Below, piece by piece: positions 8,602-17,232 of a stretch of 64,000 bases of DNA. The DNA comes from Oscillospiraceae bacterium. Lineage in GTDB: Bacteria; Bacillota; Clostridia; Oscillospirales; SIG627. The notes under the pieces were generated by a model. That model ran no database searches. It was given only the letters and a program-made list of their open reading frames with translations, and was not told where the DNA came from. Made by a program: the position numbers and the translations under genes. The DNA lies in the NCBI GenBank assembly GCA_015065325.1, contig SVQO01000003.1, positions 1 through 64,000 on the forward strand, in the 5' to 3' direction. Every line of letters begins with the position of its first letter. The first letter of the stretch is position 1.

Positions 8602-8623
8602 AAGCCTGTCCGAAGACAGGCTT
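8602..8623. terminator. Bidirectional terminator
   Basis: Stem AAGCCTGTC / GACAGGCTT with a CGAA loop, followed by TTTTTTC on the plus strand and preceded by an A-run that gives a T-tail on the minus strand. It separates the convergent ABC operon and InlB-repeat gene. Confidence 0.92.
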
Positions 8624-8628
8624 TTTTC

Positions 8629-10164
8629 TTATTTCTTTTTCCGTTTATTCTTTAAGCTTTCAAAGCTCTTCCCAAGCAAATAGCGGTATGAGAGATTTAA
8701 CTGCTCACGCAAAATCACCAGAGTGATCACAACTGCAGAAACCACAAAGATCACGATCAGGATCCCCCAAGGAAATCCGTCGTCCTTCTTTTGATCCGTT
8801 TGTGTAACCACGGGGGTCGGCACGTTTTTCAAAACGAATACCGCGGTCACCTTTACGTCTTCACCGGGAATGATAATTTCGGTTTTTGCCTTCTTGGGAT
8901 CTGACACTGCGCCGTTGACAGTGCATTTCCAATAGGAAAATACGTATCCGTCCAGTGCGACAGCCTCGAGAGAGACCTTATCTCCCATTTCATAGACACC
9001 CTCTTTTGCCTTTGCTTCCCCTCCCTCTGTTTGAGTAACGGTCAAACGATAACCGCCCTTTACGAACACAGCGGAAACAGAACAATCCTCGTCGGGCATG
9101 GTAAAATTGGTATCGGAATCCTCAAATGACTCAAAGGATCCGTTGGCGGAGGAGCATTCCCAATGAGAAAAGGCGTATCCTTCGTTTGGAGTTGCCGTCA
9201 GAGGCACCACGTTTCCGACTCCCACGTTCATCACTCCGGGAACGGGACGAACCGTACCGCCTTCGCTTGCCTTTACCGTAAGACTTCGAATCGAAGATGC
9301 AAAGGTTGCAGTCAGCTCAAAGTCGGATGCGGGACATACTACGGCCGCTTCCTTCTGATCGTAATCCACAAGGGATGCTTCGTTGGTTACGCTCCATCCA
9401 ACGAACACGTGATCCGTGCCCGGGAGTGCGGAAAGCTCCAACACCTCCCCCATCACCACTTCGTATTTACCGGCACTGTTTTTTTCCTTATCCGCGATCC
9501 TTGCTTCACCGTTCCCCACGATCTTCAACGTTACGTAGTAAGTGTTCGGTTCAAATTGGGGAGCAAGGATCACGTTCTTTTCGGGCATTGAAAAGCTGAA
9601 GCTGATCTGCTTTTCCCAGTCTTCCGGAAGCTCGACGCCCTTCAAACCGCCGTTCAAATCCTCCCAACAAACGAAGCGATAGCCTTCATTCCCCCAGGCC
9701 TCCACCGTGACGTTCTTGCCCGGCTCGAAATCCTTATGTCCGAAGTTTCCCATACCGCCGTCGTTTTCTTCAATAGTAACGGTATATTGGTCGTTACTGA
9801 CTGAAAAATACGCTTCGGCGGAAACGTTCTTCTCCGGCATTGCAAAAGAAAGCTTTGCTTCGCGGCGCTGCTGCTCCGTTATTTCGGGAAGCGGCGGTGT
9901 AAACACCCAATGGTCAAACGCATAGCCCTCGCCGGGAATGGCTTCAACCGTGACGGAAGCACCCTTTTTGACGGCAAGCTCCGTGCTTTCCATCGCCTCC
10001 ACCCCGTCGATCTCCACGCGGAAGGAACCGCTGTTTTCGGGATTGACCGAAAAGTCGAGGACAAACTCATCCTCTCCCACTGCTTTTGCGTGCAAGGTAA
10101 ACAGCAAAGCTGATAACAAAGAAGCAATGCAAAGCACAATCGATAATAATCGTTTTGATCTCAA
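8629..10164 (-). CDS. Cell-surface protein with five InlB B-repeat-like domains
   Basis: 511 residues; the start is probably a TTG at 10164 with AAAGGA eight bases upstream. It has an N-terminal signal peptide (basic RSKRLL, then a hydrophobic core to about residue 28) and a single C-terminal membrane helix (GILIVIFVVSAVVITLVI, about 470-488) followed by a basic cytoplasmic tail ending NKRKKK. Between them are five repeats of about 80 residues with the divergent InlB B-repeat pattern (for example GGTVRPV ... VTATPNEGYAFSHWEC and LTVTQTEGGEAKA ... GYVFSYWKC). Such repeats occur in surface adhesins and matrix proteins. The gene is alone between a terminator and the divergent germination gene; its ligand is unknown. 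Confidence 0.85.
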   Translation of the reverse strand: MRSKRLLSIVLCIASLLSALLFTLHAKAVGEDEFVLDFSVNPENSGSFRVEIDGVEAMESTELAVKKGASVTVEAIPGEGYAFDHWVFTPPLPEITEQQRREAKLSFAMPEKNVSAEAYFSVSNDQYTVTIEENDGGMGNFGHKDFEPGKNVTVEAWGNEGYRFVCWEDLNGGLKGVELPEDWEKQISFSFSMPEKNVILAPQFEPNTYYVTLKIVGNGEARIADKEKNSAGKYEVVMGEVLELSALPGTDHVFVGWSVTNEASLVDYDQKEAAVVCPASDFELTATFASSIRSLTVKASEGGTVRPVPGVMNVGVGNVVPLTATPNEGYAFSHWECSSANGSFESFEDSDTNFTMPDEDCSVSAVFVKGGYRLTVTQTEGGEAKAKEGVYEMGDKVSLEAVALDGYVFSYWKCTVNGAVSDPKKAKTEIIIPGEDVKVTAVFVLKNVPTPVVTQTDQKKDDGFPWGILIVIFVVSAVVITLVILREQLNLSYRYLLGKSFESLKNKRKKK

Positions 10165-10185
10165 GTCTTGATTCCTTTCAACTTT

Positions 10186-10215
10186 TGAATAGTCGGTTTC
10201 TGTTCGGTTATACTA
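10186..10215 (+). promoter_or_regulatory. Sigma-G-like forespore promoter
   Basis: TGAATA (10186-10191), a 17-base spacer and TATACTA (10209-10215). The Bacillus sigma-G pattern, from general knowledge, is TGAATA then CATACTA, so only the first -10 base differs. A weaker sigma-A reading (TTGAAT, 18-base spacer, TATACT) also fits. The -10 ends seven bases before the ATG at 10222. Confidence 0.6.
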
Positions 10216-10221
10216 ACGTAT

Positions 10222-11634
10222 ATGGATAAAAACGCTTCATTACAGAAAAAATTGGAAGAACAGCTTCGTGCTGATATCTGCTTTGATCTAAAGCGCCGCC
10301 CTCTGTTATTATGCAACAAAAAAGGCACTTTTACCTATCTGATCGGATTTGCGGATTCCATCTCCGTTGAAGCGATCCTGTCTGCCTTGATGAATAAGGA
10401 GGAAGGCACGCTCCCCGCCTCTCTGCAAGAGTTGTCGGAGGGCACCGTCCCTTTCGGAGGATGCGAGGTAACGAAGGATCCTGCTCTGGCGGCAAGTGAA
10501 GTCCTTCGCGGAAGTGCCGCTCTGACGCTGGAGGGCTACGACGAGATCCTTTTAATGGATATTCGCAGCTTTTCCACCAGACCTCCCGAGGAACCGGAAA
10601 AGGATCGCACGTTGCGCGGGCCTCATATCGGCATGTGCGAAAGTCTCGTTTCCAATCTGACACAGATCCGACGTCTGCTGCGAACGCCCGACCTGCGCAC
10701 GGAAAAATTCATTTTGGGAACGAAAATTCAAAATGAGGTAGCACTGCTTTCCATCAGCGGCAAAGCAGACGAGACTTTTCTGAAAAAGATACGCCAAAAG
10801 CTGCAGAATGCAAAGCTTCCCTGTCTTTCCATGACGCAGGAAACTCTGGCGGGAATTTTGGTTCCCAGAAAAGGAGCGTCTCTGCTTAATCCGTTTCCCA
10901 AGGTACGCTACTGCGAACGTCCCGACATAGTGGCGGCGTCCTTAATGGAAGGAAAGATCGCACTGCTCTGCGATAACACGCCCTCGGTCATCCTCCTTCC
11001 TCAAAGTCTGTTCGACTTTTTTGAGGAATCGGACGATTATTATTTTCCGCCCATTACCGCAAGCTATCTGAGATTGGTTCGAGTACTGATTTTTATTGCC
11101 GCAGTTCTCCTGATCCCCATCTGGCTTTTGGTGGTAAAGGAAAGCAGCCGTTTGCCCCGGGAGCTTCAATTCGTTCTCACGGACAAAAATTACGCAGTTC
11201 CCCTGTTTCTGCAATTTCTCATTATAGAATTTGCCATAGACGGACTGAAAATGGCTTCTCTGAATACACCCAATACCCTATCGGGATCTTTTTCCGTTAT
11301 CGGAGGACTTTTGCTCGGAGAATTTGCCGTAGAGAGCGGCTGGTTCGTTCCCCAGGCCATTCTCTACTCCGCCTTTACGGGCATCGCCAATTTCATTCCA
11401 ACCAACATCGAGCTGGGCTACAGCTTCAAGCTTATCCGGATCACTCTGATCCTTTTGGTGGAGTATCTCGGACTGTTCGGTCTTTTGGGCGGCGTACTCT
11501 TCTGGCTCGCCGTTCTCATCTCCACCAAGGGGGCAGGCGGAAAAAGCTATCTGTATCCTTTTATTCCCTGGGACTCAAAGGGGGTCGCAAGAATTATCCT
11601 GCGTTTTTCTCACGGGAGAGAACAAAAGAAATAG
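10222..11634 (+). CDS. GerA-family spore germination protein (SpoVAF-like)
   Basis: 470-residue membrane protein of the GerAA/SpoVAF family, which acts in spore germination at the inner spore membrane. Residues about 1-280 are the soluble N-terminal domain (ending FPKVRYCERPDIVAASLMEG, then VLLCDNTPSV-like IALLCDNTPSVILLPQSLFD). Residues about 285-450 hold membrane segments with the family's IEFAIDGLKMASLNTP and NTLSGSFSVIGGLLLGEFAV. No GerB/GerC partner or spoVA gene is adjacent, which fits a lone SpoVAF type better than a full receptor operon. The ATG at 10222 has no Shine-Dalgarno and directly follows a sigma-G-like promoter, so the mRNA may be leaderless and forespore-specific. Confidence 0.88.
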   Translation: MDKNASLQKKLEEQLRADICFDLKRRPLLLCNKKGTFTYLIGFADSISVEAILSALMNKEEGTLPASLQELSEGTVPFGGCEVTKDPALAASEVLRGSAALTLEGYDEILLMDIRSFSTRPPEEPEKDRTLRGPHIGMCESLVSNLTQIRRLLRTPDLRTEKFILGTKIQNEVALLSISGKADETFLKKIRQKLQNAKLPCLSMTQETLAGILVPRKGASLLNPFPKVRYCERPDIVAASLMEGKIALLCDNTPSVILLPQSLFDFFEESDDYYFPPITASYLRLVRVLIFIAAVLLIPIWLLVVKESSRLPRELQFVLTDKNYAVPLFLQFLIIEFAIDGLKMASLNTPNTLSGSFSVIGGLLLGEFAVESGWFVPQAILYSAFTGIANFIPTNIELGYSFKLIRITLILLVEYLGLFGLLGGVLFWLAVLISTKGAGGKSYLYPFIPWDSKGVARIILRFSHGREQKK

Positions 11635-11642
11635 ATAAGAAA

Positions 11643-11676
11643 AATTTTGCCGAAAAACAACGTTTTCGGCAAAATT
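11643..11676. terminator. Bidirectional terminator
   Basis: Perfect 14-base stem AATTTTGCCGAAAA / TTTTCGGCAAAATT around a six-base loop, between the convergent germination gene and ispH-S1. The A/T-rich stem ends give a T-tail in both directions. Confidence 0.85.
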
Positions 11677-11696
11677 CTAATGTTATCGATCAATTC

Positions 11697-13712
11697 TTAC
11701 TCAGCGTCGGTTGCTTCGTCCTTATTCTCTACCAGATACTCGGAATTCTCAGCAACGATTGCATCTTCCTCGCCGGCCTCCTCCTGCTCCAGCAGGCTTC
11801 TCATAGAAAGGCTGACTCTGCGGGTTTCGTAGTTGATATCAACAACCTCTACCTGAACCTCATCGCCTACTGCGAGAACCTCAGCGGGATTGGCGATCTT
11901 GCGGTTTGCGATCTGGGAAATATGGATCAGACCGTCGATACCGGGGATCAGCTCGGCAAATGCACCAAAGGTGGTGAGGCTTACGATCTTAACGGTGGCA
12001 ACGTCGCCTGCCTGATATTTCTCGGGAAGGATATTCCAGGGATTGGTATCCTCGGTCTTGTGACCAAGGCTGATCTTGCGGGTCTCGGGATTGATCTCTT
12101 TTACGAAAACGGTGATCTCGTCGCCTACGCTGACAACCTCTGCGGGGCTCTTCAGCTTCTTCCAGGACAGCTCGGTAATATGAACCATACCGTCAACGCC
12201 GCCCAGGTCAACGAATGCACCGTAAGAAGTGATAGACTTAACCTTACCGGTATATACCTTATCTACGGCAACCTCTGCCCAGAACTTCTCCTCCAGAGCC
12301 TTTTTCTCCTCGCGGAGAACCTCACGGATGGAAGCAACTGCTCTCTTCTTCACGGGATCGGTCTCAACGATCTTGAAAGCAACCTCCTGACCCAACATGG
12401 GATCCAGACTTGCACCCTTGGGAGAACCGGTGAGAGAAGCGGGAACAAAGTAGGTCTGGTTCTCGTCGGATACCAGAATACCACCCTTGATCACGCTGCT
12501 TACCTTACCGGAAAGGGTTGCGCCACTCTCGTATGCCTCCTGGATCTTGGACCAGTTTGCACGAACGTCAACTCTCTTCTTGGAGACCTGAACGGTTCCT
12601 TCGGGATCGTTGAACTTCTGAACGAGTACGGTGATTTCATCGCCTACGTGGAAGTTTGCGGCAAGATCGGACTCGCTGTCGGCAACTTCCGAGGAAGGAA
12701 GGATACCGGTATGCTTGATACCGAGATCTACGTGTACCTCATTGGCAAAGACGCTGGTTACAACGCCCGTAACTTCTTCTCCTGTTCTGATAGTTTTGAA
12801 AGTTTGGTTGAGCATTTCCTCAAAGCTCATTTCGTCGTTTTTGATTTCCGACATGGTTTCAATTACCTCCTTGATAACACTGTCCGGAGTAGAGGCTCCC
12901 GCCGAAACCCCGACAGTCATATTCATTTTAATTTTTTCGCGCGGAAGTTCCCGCGCATTTCTGATATGAACGGTATCGCAAATTTCTTTGCTGACCGAAA
13001 CCAGCTTTTTCGTGTTGCTACTGCTCATTCCACCCACGATCACAACCAAATCGCTTTGACCTGCAATGTCACGGACGTCCTTTTGACGGATCTCCGTTAC
13101 GTTACAAATGGTGTCGTAGAACGCGGTATCGGAAAAACACGCCTCAGCATATTCACAGCATTTTTTCCACTCGGACACGCTGTGGGTGGTCTGTGACAGG
13201 AAGACGTGGTAGGTATCACGGGATGCGGTCCTGCCGTACTCCTCAAGTTCATTCAGGCCGGAGATCACCACCACGGGAAAGTTCTTTGCACAGCTGACGA
13301 TGCCGAGGACCTCCGGGTGGTTCGAATCGCCGAGAAGGACGAACACTGCTTCTTTTTTCAAGGAAAGAGCCTTTTCTTCCTCAAGGCGGACGATATTATG
13401 TATTTTTTTTACGAAGGGACAGGTTGCATCCACGCAGGGGATCCCCTTCCGATCAAGCTTTTCCAAAACGGAAAGCGGAACGCCGTGGGTTCGTACGAAC
13501 ACCAGCGCATTCTCCGGAAGAAAATCCAGATCGTCGGTATCGATATTCCGAACACCCCGACGGGCAAGGGACTCGTTAAAATCCTCGTTGTGAATGATAT
13601 GCCCTAAGGTAAATATTTCTTTATCTGCCCGTTGGATCTCCTTTTCCAGCAGATCCACCGCGCGCCGCACGCCAAAGCAAAAGCCCGCATGCTCGGATAG
13701 CAAAATCTTCAT
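11697..13712 (-). CDS. ispH: IspH (HMBPP reductase) fused to four S1 RNA-binding domains
   Basis: 671 residues. Residues 1 to about 285 are 4-hydroxy-3-methylbut-2-enyl diphosphate reductase, the last MEP-pathway enzyme, with Fe-S cysteines in AGFCFGVRRAV, VDATCPFVKKIH and CNVTEIRQKDV. About 305-660 are four S1 OB-fold repeats (starting near GEEVTGVVTSV, SGKVSSVIKGG, YTGKVKSITSYGAFVDLGG and TVKIVSLTTFGAFAELIPG). The last two are most like ribosomal protein S1; the second is the most divergent. This fusion is known in Clostridia. It overlaps plsC by four bases. ispE lies 44 kb away in this window, supplying another MEP enzyme. Confidence 0.95.
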   Translation of the reverse strand: MKILLSEHAGFCFGVRRAVDLLEKEIQRADKEIFTLGHIIHNEDFNESLARRGVRNIDTDDLDFLPENALVFVRTHGVPLSVLEKLDRKGIPCVDATCPFVKKIHNIVRLEEEKALSLKKEAVFVLLGDSNHPEVLGIVSCAKNFPVVVISGLNELEEYGRTASRDTYHVFLSQTTHSVSEWKKCCEYAEACFSDTAFYDTICNVTEIRQKDVRDIAGQSDLVVIVGGMSSSNTKKLVSVSKEICDTVHIRNARELPREKIKMNMTVGVSAGASTPDSVIKEVIETMSEIKNDEMSFEEMLNQTFKTIRTGEEVTGVVTSVFANEVHVDLGIKHTGILPSSEVADSESDLAANFHVGDEITVLVQKFNDPEGTVQVSKKRVDVRANWSKIQEAYESGATLSGKVSSVIKGGILVSDENQTYFVPASLTGSPKGASLDPMLGQEVAFKIVETDPVKKRAVASIREVLREEKKALEEKFWAEVAVDKVYTGKVKSITSYGAFVDLGGVDGMVHITELSWKKLKSPAEVVSVGDEITVFVKEINPETRKISLGHKTEDTNPWNILPEKYQAGDVATVKIVSLTTFGAFAELIPGIDGLIHISQIANRKIANPAEVLAVGDEVQVEVVDINYETRRVSLSMRSLLEQEEAGEEDAIVAENSEYLVENKDEATDAE

Positions 13713-14323
13713 TTCTTTGCCGCTTCTCTCGCCTTTTCCTCAAGCTCACAAATGCGCTCGAAGATGCGATCGGTCACGTACACGGCCTGCTCTTTTTTTC
13801 CCATATCCTCGGGGAAGGAAAACGACTCGATCTCGCCAAAGGCAATATAAGTCTTACGAAAAGGACGAACCTTGTAGTTCTTGGAATAAATGCCAACCGG
13901 AAGTACTCTTACTCCGGACAGGGCGGCCATCATACCTACGCCTGCCTTAAACTCCTCTTTCTTCAGAGGGTGACGCATTCTGGTCCCCTGAGGGAAGATG
14001 GAAAAGATCTTTCCCGCCTTCAGCTCCCTCACTGCCAAGCGCAGCTTTGCAGCGTCACCGCCGTTACGAGACAGAGGAACCACACCGCACCCCTTGACGA
14101 TAGACTTGACGATAGGTCTCTTGAAAAGCTCCTCCTTCGCCATAAAGGTCAAGGGACGGGGCAAGGTAATGGCAAGAAACACGGGATCGAAAAACGAAAT
14201 GTGGTTCGGGCAAACGATAAGCCCCTCCTCGGGAAGCTCTTTGGGAAGGTCCAAAAGCCGAATGGGAAACACAAAACGGATCAAGGGGCCCAAAATCCGC
14301 ACCAATCGTTCGTAAAGGGTCAT
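13709..14323 (-). CDS. plsC: 1-acyl-sn-glycerol-3-phosphate acyltransferase
   Basis: 204 residues from the ATG at 14323, which has GGGAGG just upstream; an in-frame ATG at 14347 lacks that support. It converts lysophosphatidate to phosphatidate at the membrane. The acyltransferase motifs are NHISFFDPVF (HX4D-type, here H-I-S-F-F-D), KEELFKRPIVKSIVKGCG, IFPQGTR and the downstream proline block VLPVGIY. The stop overlaps the ispH start (ATGA), so the pair is translationally coupled, as in other Clostridia where cmk-plsC-ispH cluster; cmk is absent here. Confidence 0.93.
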   Translation of the reverse strand: MTLYERLVRILGPLIRFVFPIRLLDLPKELPEEGLIVCPNHISFFDPVFLAITLPRPLTFMAKEELFKRPIVKSIVKGCGVVPLSRNGGDAAKLRLAVRELKAGKIFSIFPQGTRMRHPLKKEEFKAGVGMMAALSGVRVLPVGIYSKNYKVRPFRKTYIAFGEIESFSFPEDMGKKEQAVYVTDRIFERICELEEKAREAAKK

Positions 14324-14442
14324 AACGCCTCCCACAAAATAAATCAATCATTATTATATAATATGTATTATAAAAAGTCAAGGCACTAACAGAGAGTTTT
14401 TATGAATTTTTCTGCATTTTTTGGAAATTTTCAGCGACAAAA

Positions 14443-14473
14443 GGCGCAGAGAAGATCATTTCTCCTCTGCGCC
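14443..14473 (-). terminator. Terminator of the double-MATE gene
   Basis: On the minus strand a GGCGCAGAG / CTCTGCGCC stem (extended by GAGA/TCTTC pairing) is followed by TTTTG. It lies seven bases after the stop of the 907-residue MATE fusion. Confidence 0.8.
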
Positions 14474-14479
14474 AAGGAT

Positions 14480-17203
14480 TTATACGGAACTCTCCAAAGC
14501 AAGTTTTCGTTCTTCCTTGCCCTTGACCTTATAGAAATAAATACACATCGTGACCGCGCACAGGAACCAGGAAACGGGATACGCAATACAAAGATATCCC
14601 AGCTTTTGCGGCAGGAACGGAAATACCACCAAGGTCCAGATCAGTCTGGGGACACAAACCGAGAGCATATTGGCAAGGGTCGGGCCCGAGGCATGCTTCA
14701 TTCCCCGCAGGCAGCAGTTGGACATATCGGCAACGACGCAGAACAAGTAACCCCAGTTGTTCAGCATCAGCTTGGAAAAGCCCACCTTGATCACTTCCTT
14801 GTCGTCGGTGTAAAGACCAAGGAAAAACGAGGGGAACAGCGTGAATGCCAGGCTGACCAACGAAATAAACACGAGTCCTACGAAAATTCCGCATCGGTAG
14901 CCTTTTTCAATACGCTTGAAGTTTTTCGCTCCGTAATTTTGCCCCGCAAAGCTGACGGCGGCGGTGGCAATGCCCGTGGTAACAACGTGGGCAATGGCAG
15001 AAACGCTTGTGGACGCAGAGGTCGCCGCAACGGAAAGCTTTCCAAGAGAATTAACCGCGGTAACGATAATGACGTTGGAAAAGCTGTAAACAATCCCATT
15101 GAGACCGGAGGGGATACCGACCTTGGTAATATTTCGGATCTCTTTAAAATTCAGACGAAGCTCGGAAATACGCATTTTGTATTCTCCGCTATGCTGAAAC
15201 AGCATATAGAGGATTGCCGCAGCAGACAGATAATGGGCTACGATGGTCGCTATGGCAACGCCCGCAGAATCCAAATGGTAATGAACCACGAACAAAAGGT
15301 TCAAAAGCACGTTGACCACGCCCGTGATCATCAAAACGTACATCGGGCGCTTGGTGTCTCCGTGGGCACGAAGAATTCCCGATCCGAAATTGTAAATAAT
15401 GTTGGCGGGCTGTCCGAGGAAAATGATCCTGATATAGGTAGTGGCCTCCTTCGCAATTTCGGAAGGACAGTTCATCCAATCCAAAAACAGGGGGCTCATC
15501 AACACGCCGATCAGTCCCACGATGACGCCGCAGATCGCCGACAAAGGAATCGCCGTATGGATCAGTCTTCGAAGCCCCTGCTTGTCGTTGGCGCCCACTC
15601 GGTTTGCACACAAAACGGTAGCTCCCGCGGAAATACCGATAAACAAATGCAGGATCAGATTGGTAAGGGAGTTGGTGGCACCCACCGCCGCCAGGGACTT
15701 TACACCGTCCGCAGCAAATTTTCCCACTACGATCATATCCGCGGAATGGTACAGTTGCTGGAGGAGATTTGCAATGCAGAGCGGAAAAGCGAAAATCAAA
15801 AGCTTCTTGAACACGGAGCCGGTGGTCAGATCCATGGTGTTTTTCTTTTTCACCTTCCCGATCTTCTTGTTTCGGGCGATGTAATAGCTCATCATCTGAG
15901 CCACCGCGGAACAGAGCCAGGAAATGGGAAAGCAGATGTAAAGGGAAATGAGATTTTCTTTCATATGAGGGAACACGAAAAGCACCCACGCCACGCGAAC
16001 ACCGCAAATGCAAACGATATTGAGCAGGGTCGGTCCCATGGATTTTCCGAAGCCCCTCTGACAGCCGTTGGCGATCTCCGAGACCGTATAGATCAGATAT
16101 CCCCAACAGGTAATATACATTTTCGGAACGGCAAGGCGGATCACCTCGGGGTTATCCGTATAGAGCCGCAAGAAAACCTCGGGAAACAAAGTCAGAACGA
16201 TATTGGCAGAGATAAACAGAGTTTCAACGATTGCAATGGCACTCCAAAGGCATTTGTCGATACGGTCAAAGCGCTTTGCTCCGTAATTCTGTCCGGAAAA
16301 ACTGATACAAGCAGTGGTAAATGCCGAGGGCAAGGTATATATCAGGGTAGAAACGCTGGTCGCCGCGGCAACGGCGGCAACCGTTGCACTGCCCATGTTG
16401 TTGACCGCAGAGATCACCACCACGTTGGACAGGTTGAATACTATGGCGTTCAGTCCCGCAGGACCGCCTATGCGGATGATCTTCCAAAACTCGTCTTTAT
16501 CAAACGAAAACTCGGAAAGCTGCAAACGGTACTCACCCTCGGGATGGAACAGGAGGTAAAGGGCAACGGCCGCTGAAAGCCACTGAGAAACGATGGTTGC
16601 AATGGCAACGCCTTGAACGTCCATTCCGAAGACGATCACCAGAACCAAATTCAGCGCCACGTTCACAAGCCCCGTTGCCGTCAGAATATACATAGGCCGC
16701 TTGGATTCTCCGTGTGCACGCATGATCGCCGAGCAGGCGTTGTAGATCAAAACGGCAGGCTTGCCAAGGAAAATGATCTGCATATACACCGTCGCCTGAT
16801 CGATCACGTCGGAAGGAGATCCCATCAAAAGCAGAAGCGGACGGCTCAGCACGAGCCCTATGACCGCAACCGCAACACCGCCGATGGCAGAGGAGATCAG
16901 TGCGGTCGTCATCGCCTTGCGTAGACCGCGACGATCCTGCGCACCGTAAAGATTTGCGCAACGGACGCTGGCTCCCGCCGTAAGACCTATAAACAAATTC
17001 AGGATCAAGCTGGTTATGGAGCTGGTGGAGCCTACCGCCGCCAAGGCAGTCGTGGAATTTTCCGCAAATTTTCCCACGACGATCACGTCTGCAGCGTGGT
17101 AAAGCTGTTGGACCAAAGAAGCCAGCCACAAGGGAAAAGCAAATACGAGCAATTTCTTGAAAACCGACCCCTTGGTCAAATCCATGCTGTGTGTGGTTGC
17201 CAT
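14480..17203 (-). CDS. Tandem fusion of two MATE-family efflux transporters
   Basis: 907 residues in one uninterrupted frame, about twice a normal MATE protein (roughly 450). Module 1 starts MATTHSMDLTKGSVFKKLLV and ends near residue 450; module 2 restarts with MDLTTGSVFKKLLIFAFPL at about residue 456. Each has about 12 hydrophobic segments and its own signature (SFSGQNYGAKRFDRID in module 1, SFAGQNYGAKNFKRIE in module 2). The linker is a short basic stretch (IGKVKKKNT). MATE proteins export drugs or metabolites with Na+ or H+. A weak AAGGTG lies about 14 bases before the internal ATG, so internal initiation is possible. The next MATE gene starts only about 30 bases upstream. Confidence 0.9.
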   Translation of the reverse strand: MATTHSMDLTKGSVFKKLLVFAFPLWLASLVQQLYHAADVIVVGKFAENSTTALAAVGSTSSITSLILNLFIGLTAGASVRCANLYGAQDRRGLRKAMTTALISSAIGGVAVAVIGLVLSRPLLLLMGSPSDVIDQATVYMQIIFLGKPAVLIYNACSAIMRAHGESKRPMYILTATGLVNVALNLVLVIVFGMDVQGVAIATIVSQWLSAAVALYLLFHPEGEYRLQLSEFSFDKDEFWKIIRIGGPAGLNAIVFNLSNVVVISAVNNMGSATVAAVAAATSVSTLIYTLPSAFTTACISFSGQNYGAKRFDRIDKCLWSAIAIVETLFISANIVLTLFPEVFLRLYTDNPEVIRLAVPKMYITCWGYLIYTVSEIANGCQRGFGKSMGPTLLNIVCICGVRVAWVLFVFPHMKENLISLYICFPISWLCSAVAQMMSYYIARNKKIGKVKKKNTMDLTTGSVFKKLLIFAFPLCIANLLQQLYHSADMIVVGKFAADGVKSLAAVGATNSLTNLILHLFIGISAGATVLCANRVGANDKQGLRRLIHTAIPLSAICGVIVGLIGVLMSPLFLDWMNCPSEIAKEATTYIRIIFLGQPANIIYNFGSGILRAHGDTKRPMYVLMITGVVNVLLNLLFVVHYHLDSAGVAIATIVAHYLSAAAILYMLFQHSGEYKMRISELRLNFKEIRNITKVGIPSGLNGIVYSFSNVIIVTAVNSLGKLSVAATSASTSVSAIAHVVTTGIATAAVSFAGQNYGAKNFKRIEKGYRCGIFVGLVFISLVSLAFTLFPSFFLGLYTDDKEVIKVGFSKLMLNNWGYLFCVVADMSNCCLRGMKHASGPTLANMLSVCVPRLIWTLVVFPFLPQKLGYLCIAYPVSWFLCAVTMCIYFYKVKGKEERKLALESSV

Positions 17204-17232
17204 AGCATCTCCTTCATCTAATTTTTAAAATT

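Noticed and set aside
14402-16576. A 724-codon open frame on the plus strand opposite the double MATE gene
   Set aside because: It mirrors the MATE coding frame, has no ribosome binding site and its translation is low-complexity (rich in H, R, Q, G, N) without domains. The MATE frame clearly explains the sequence.
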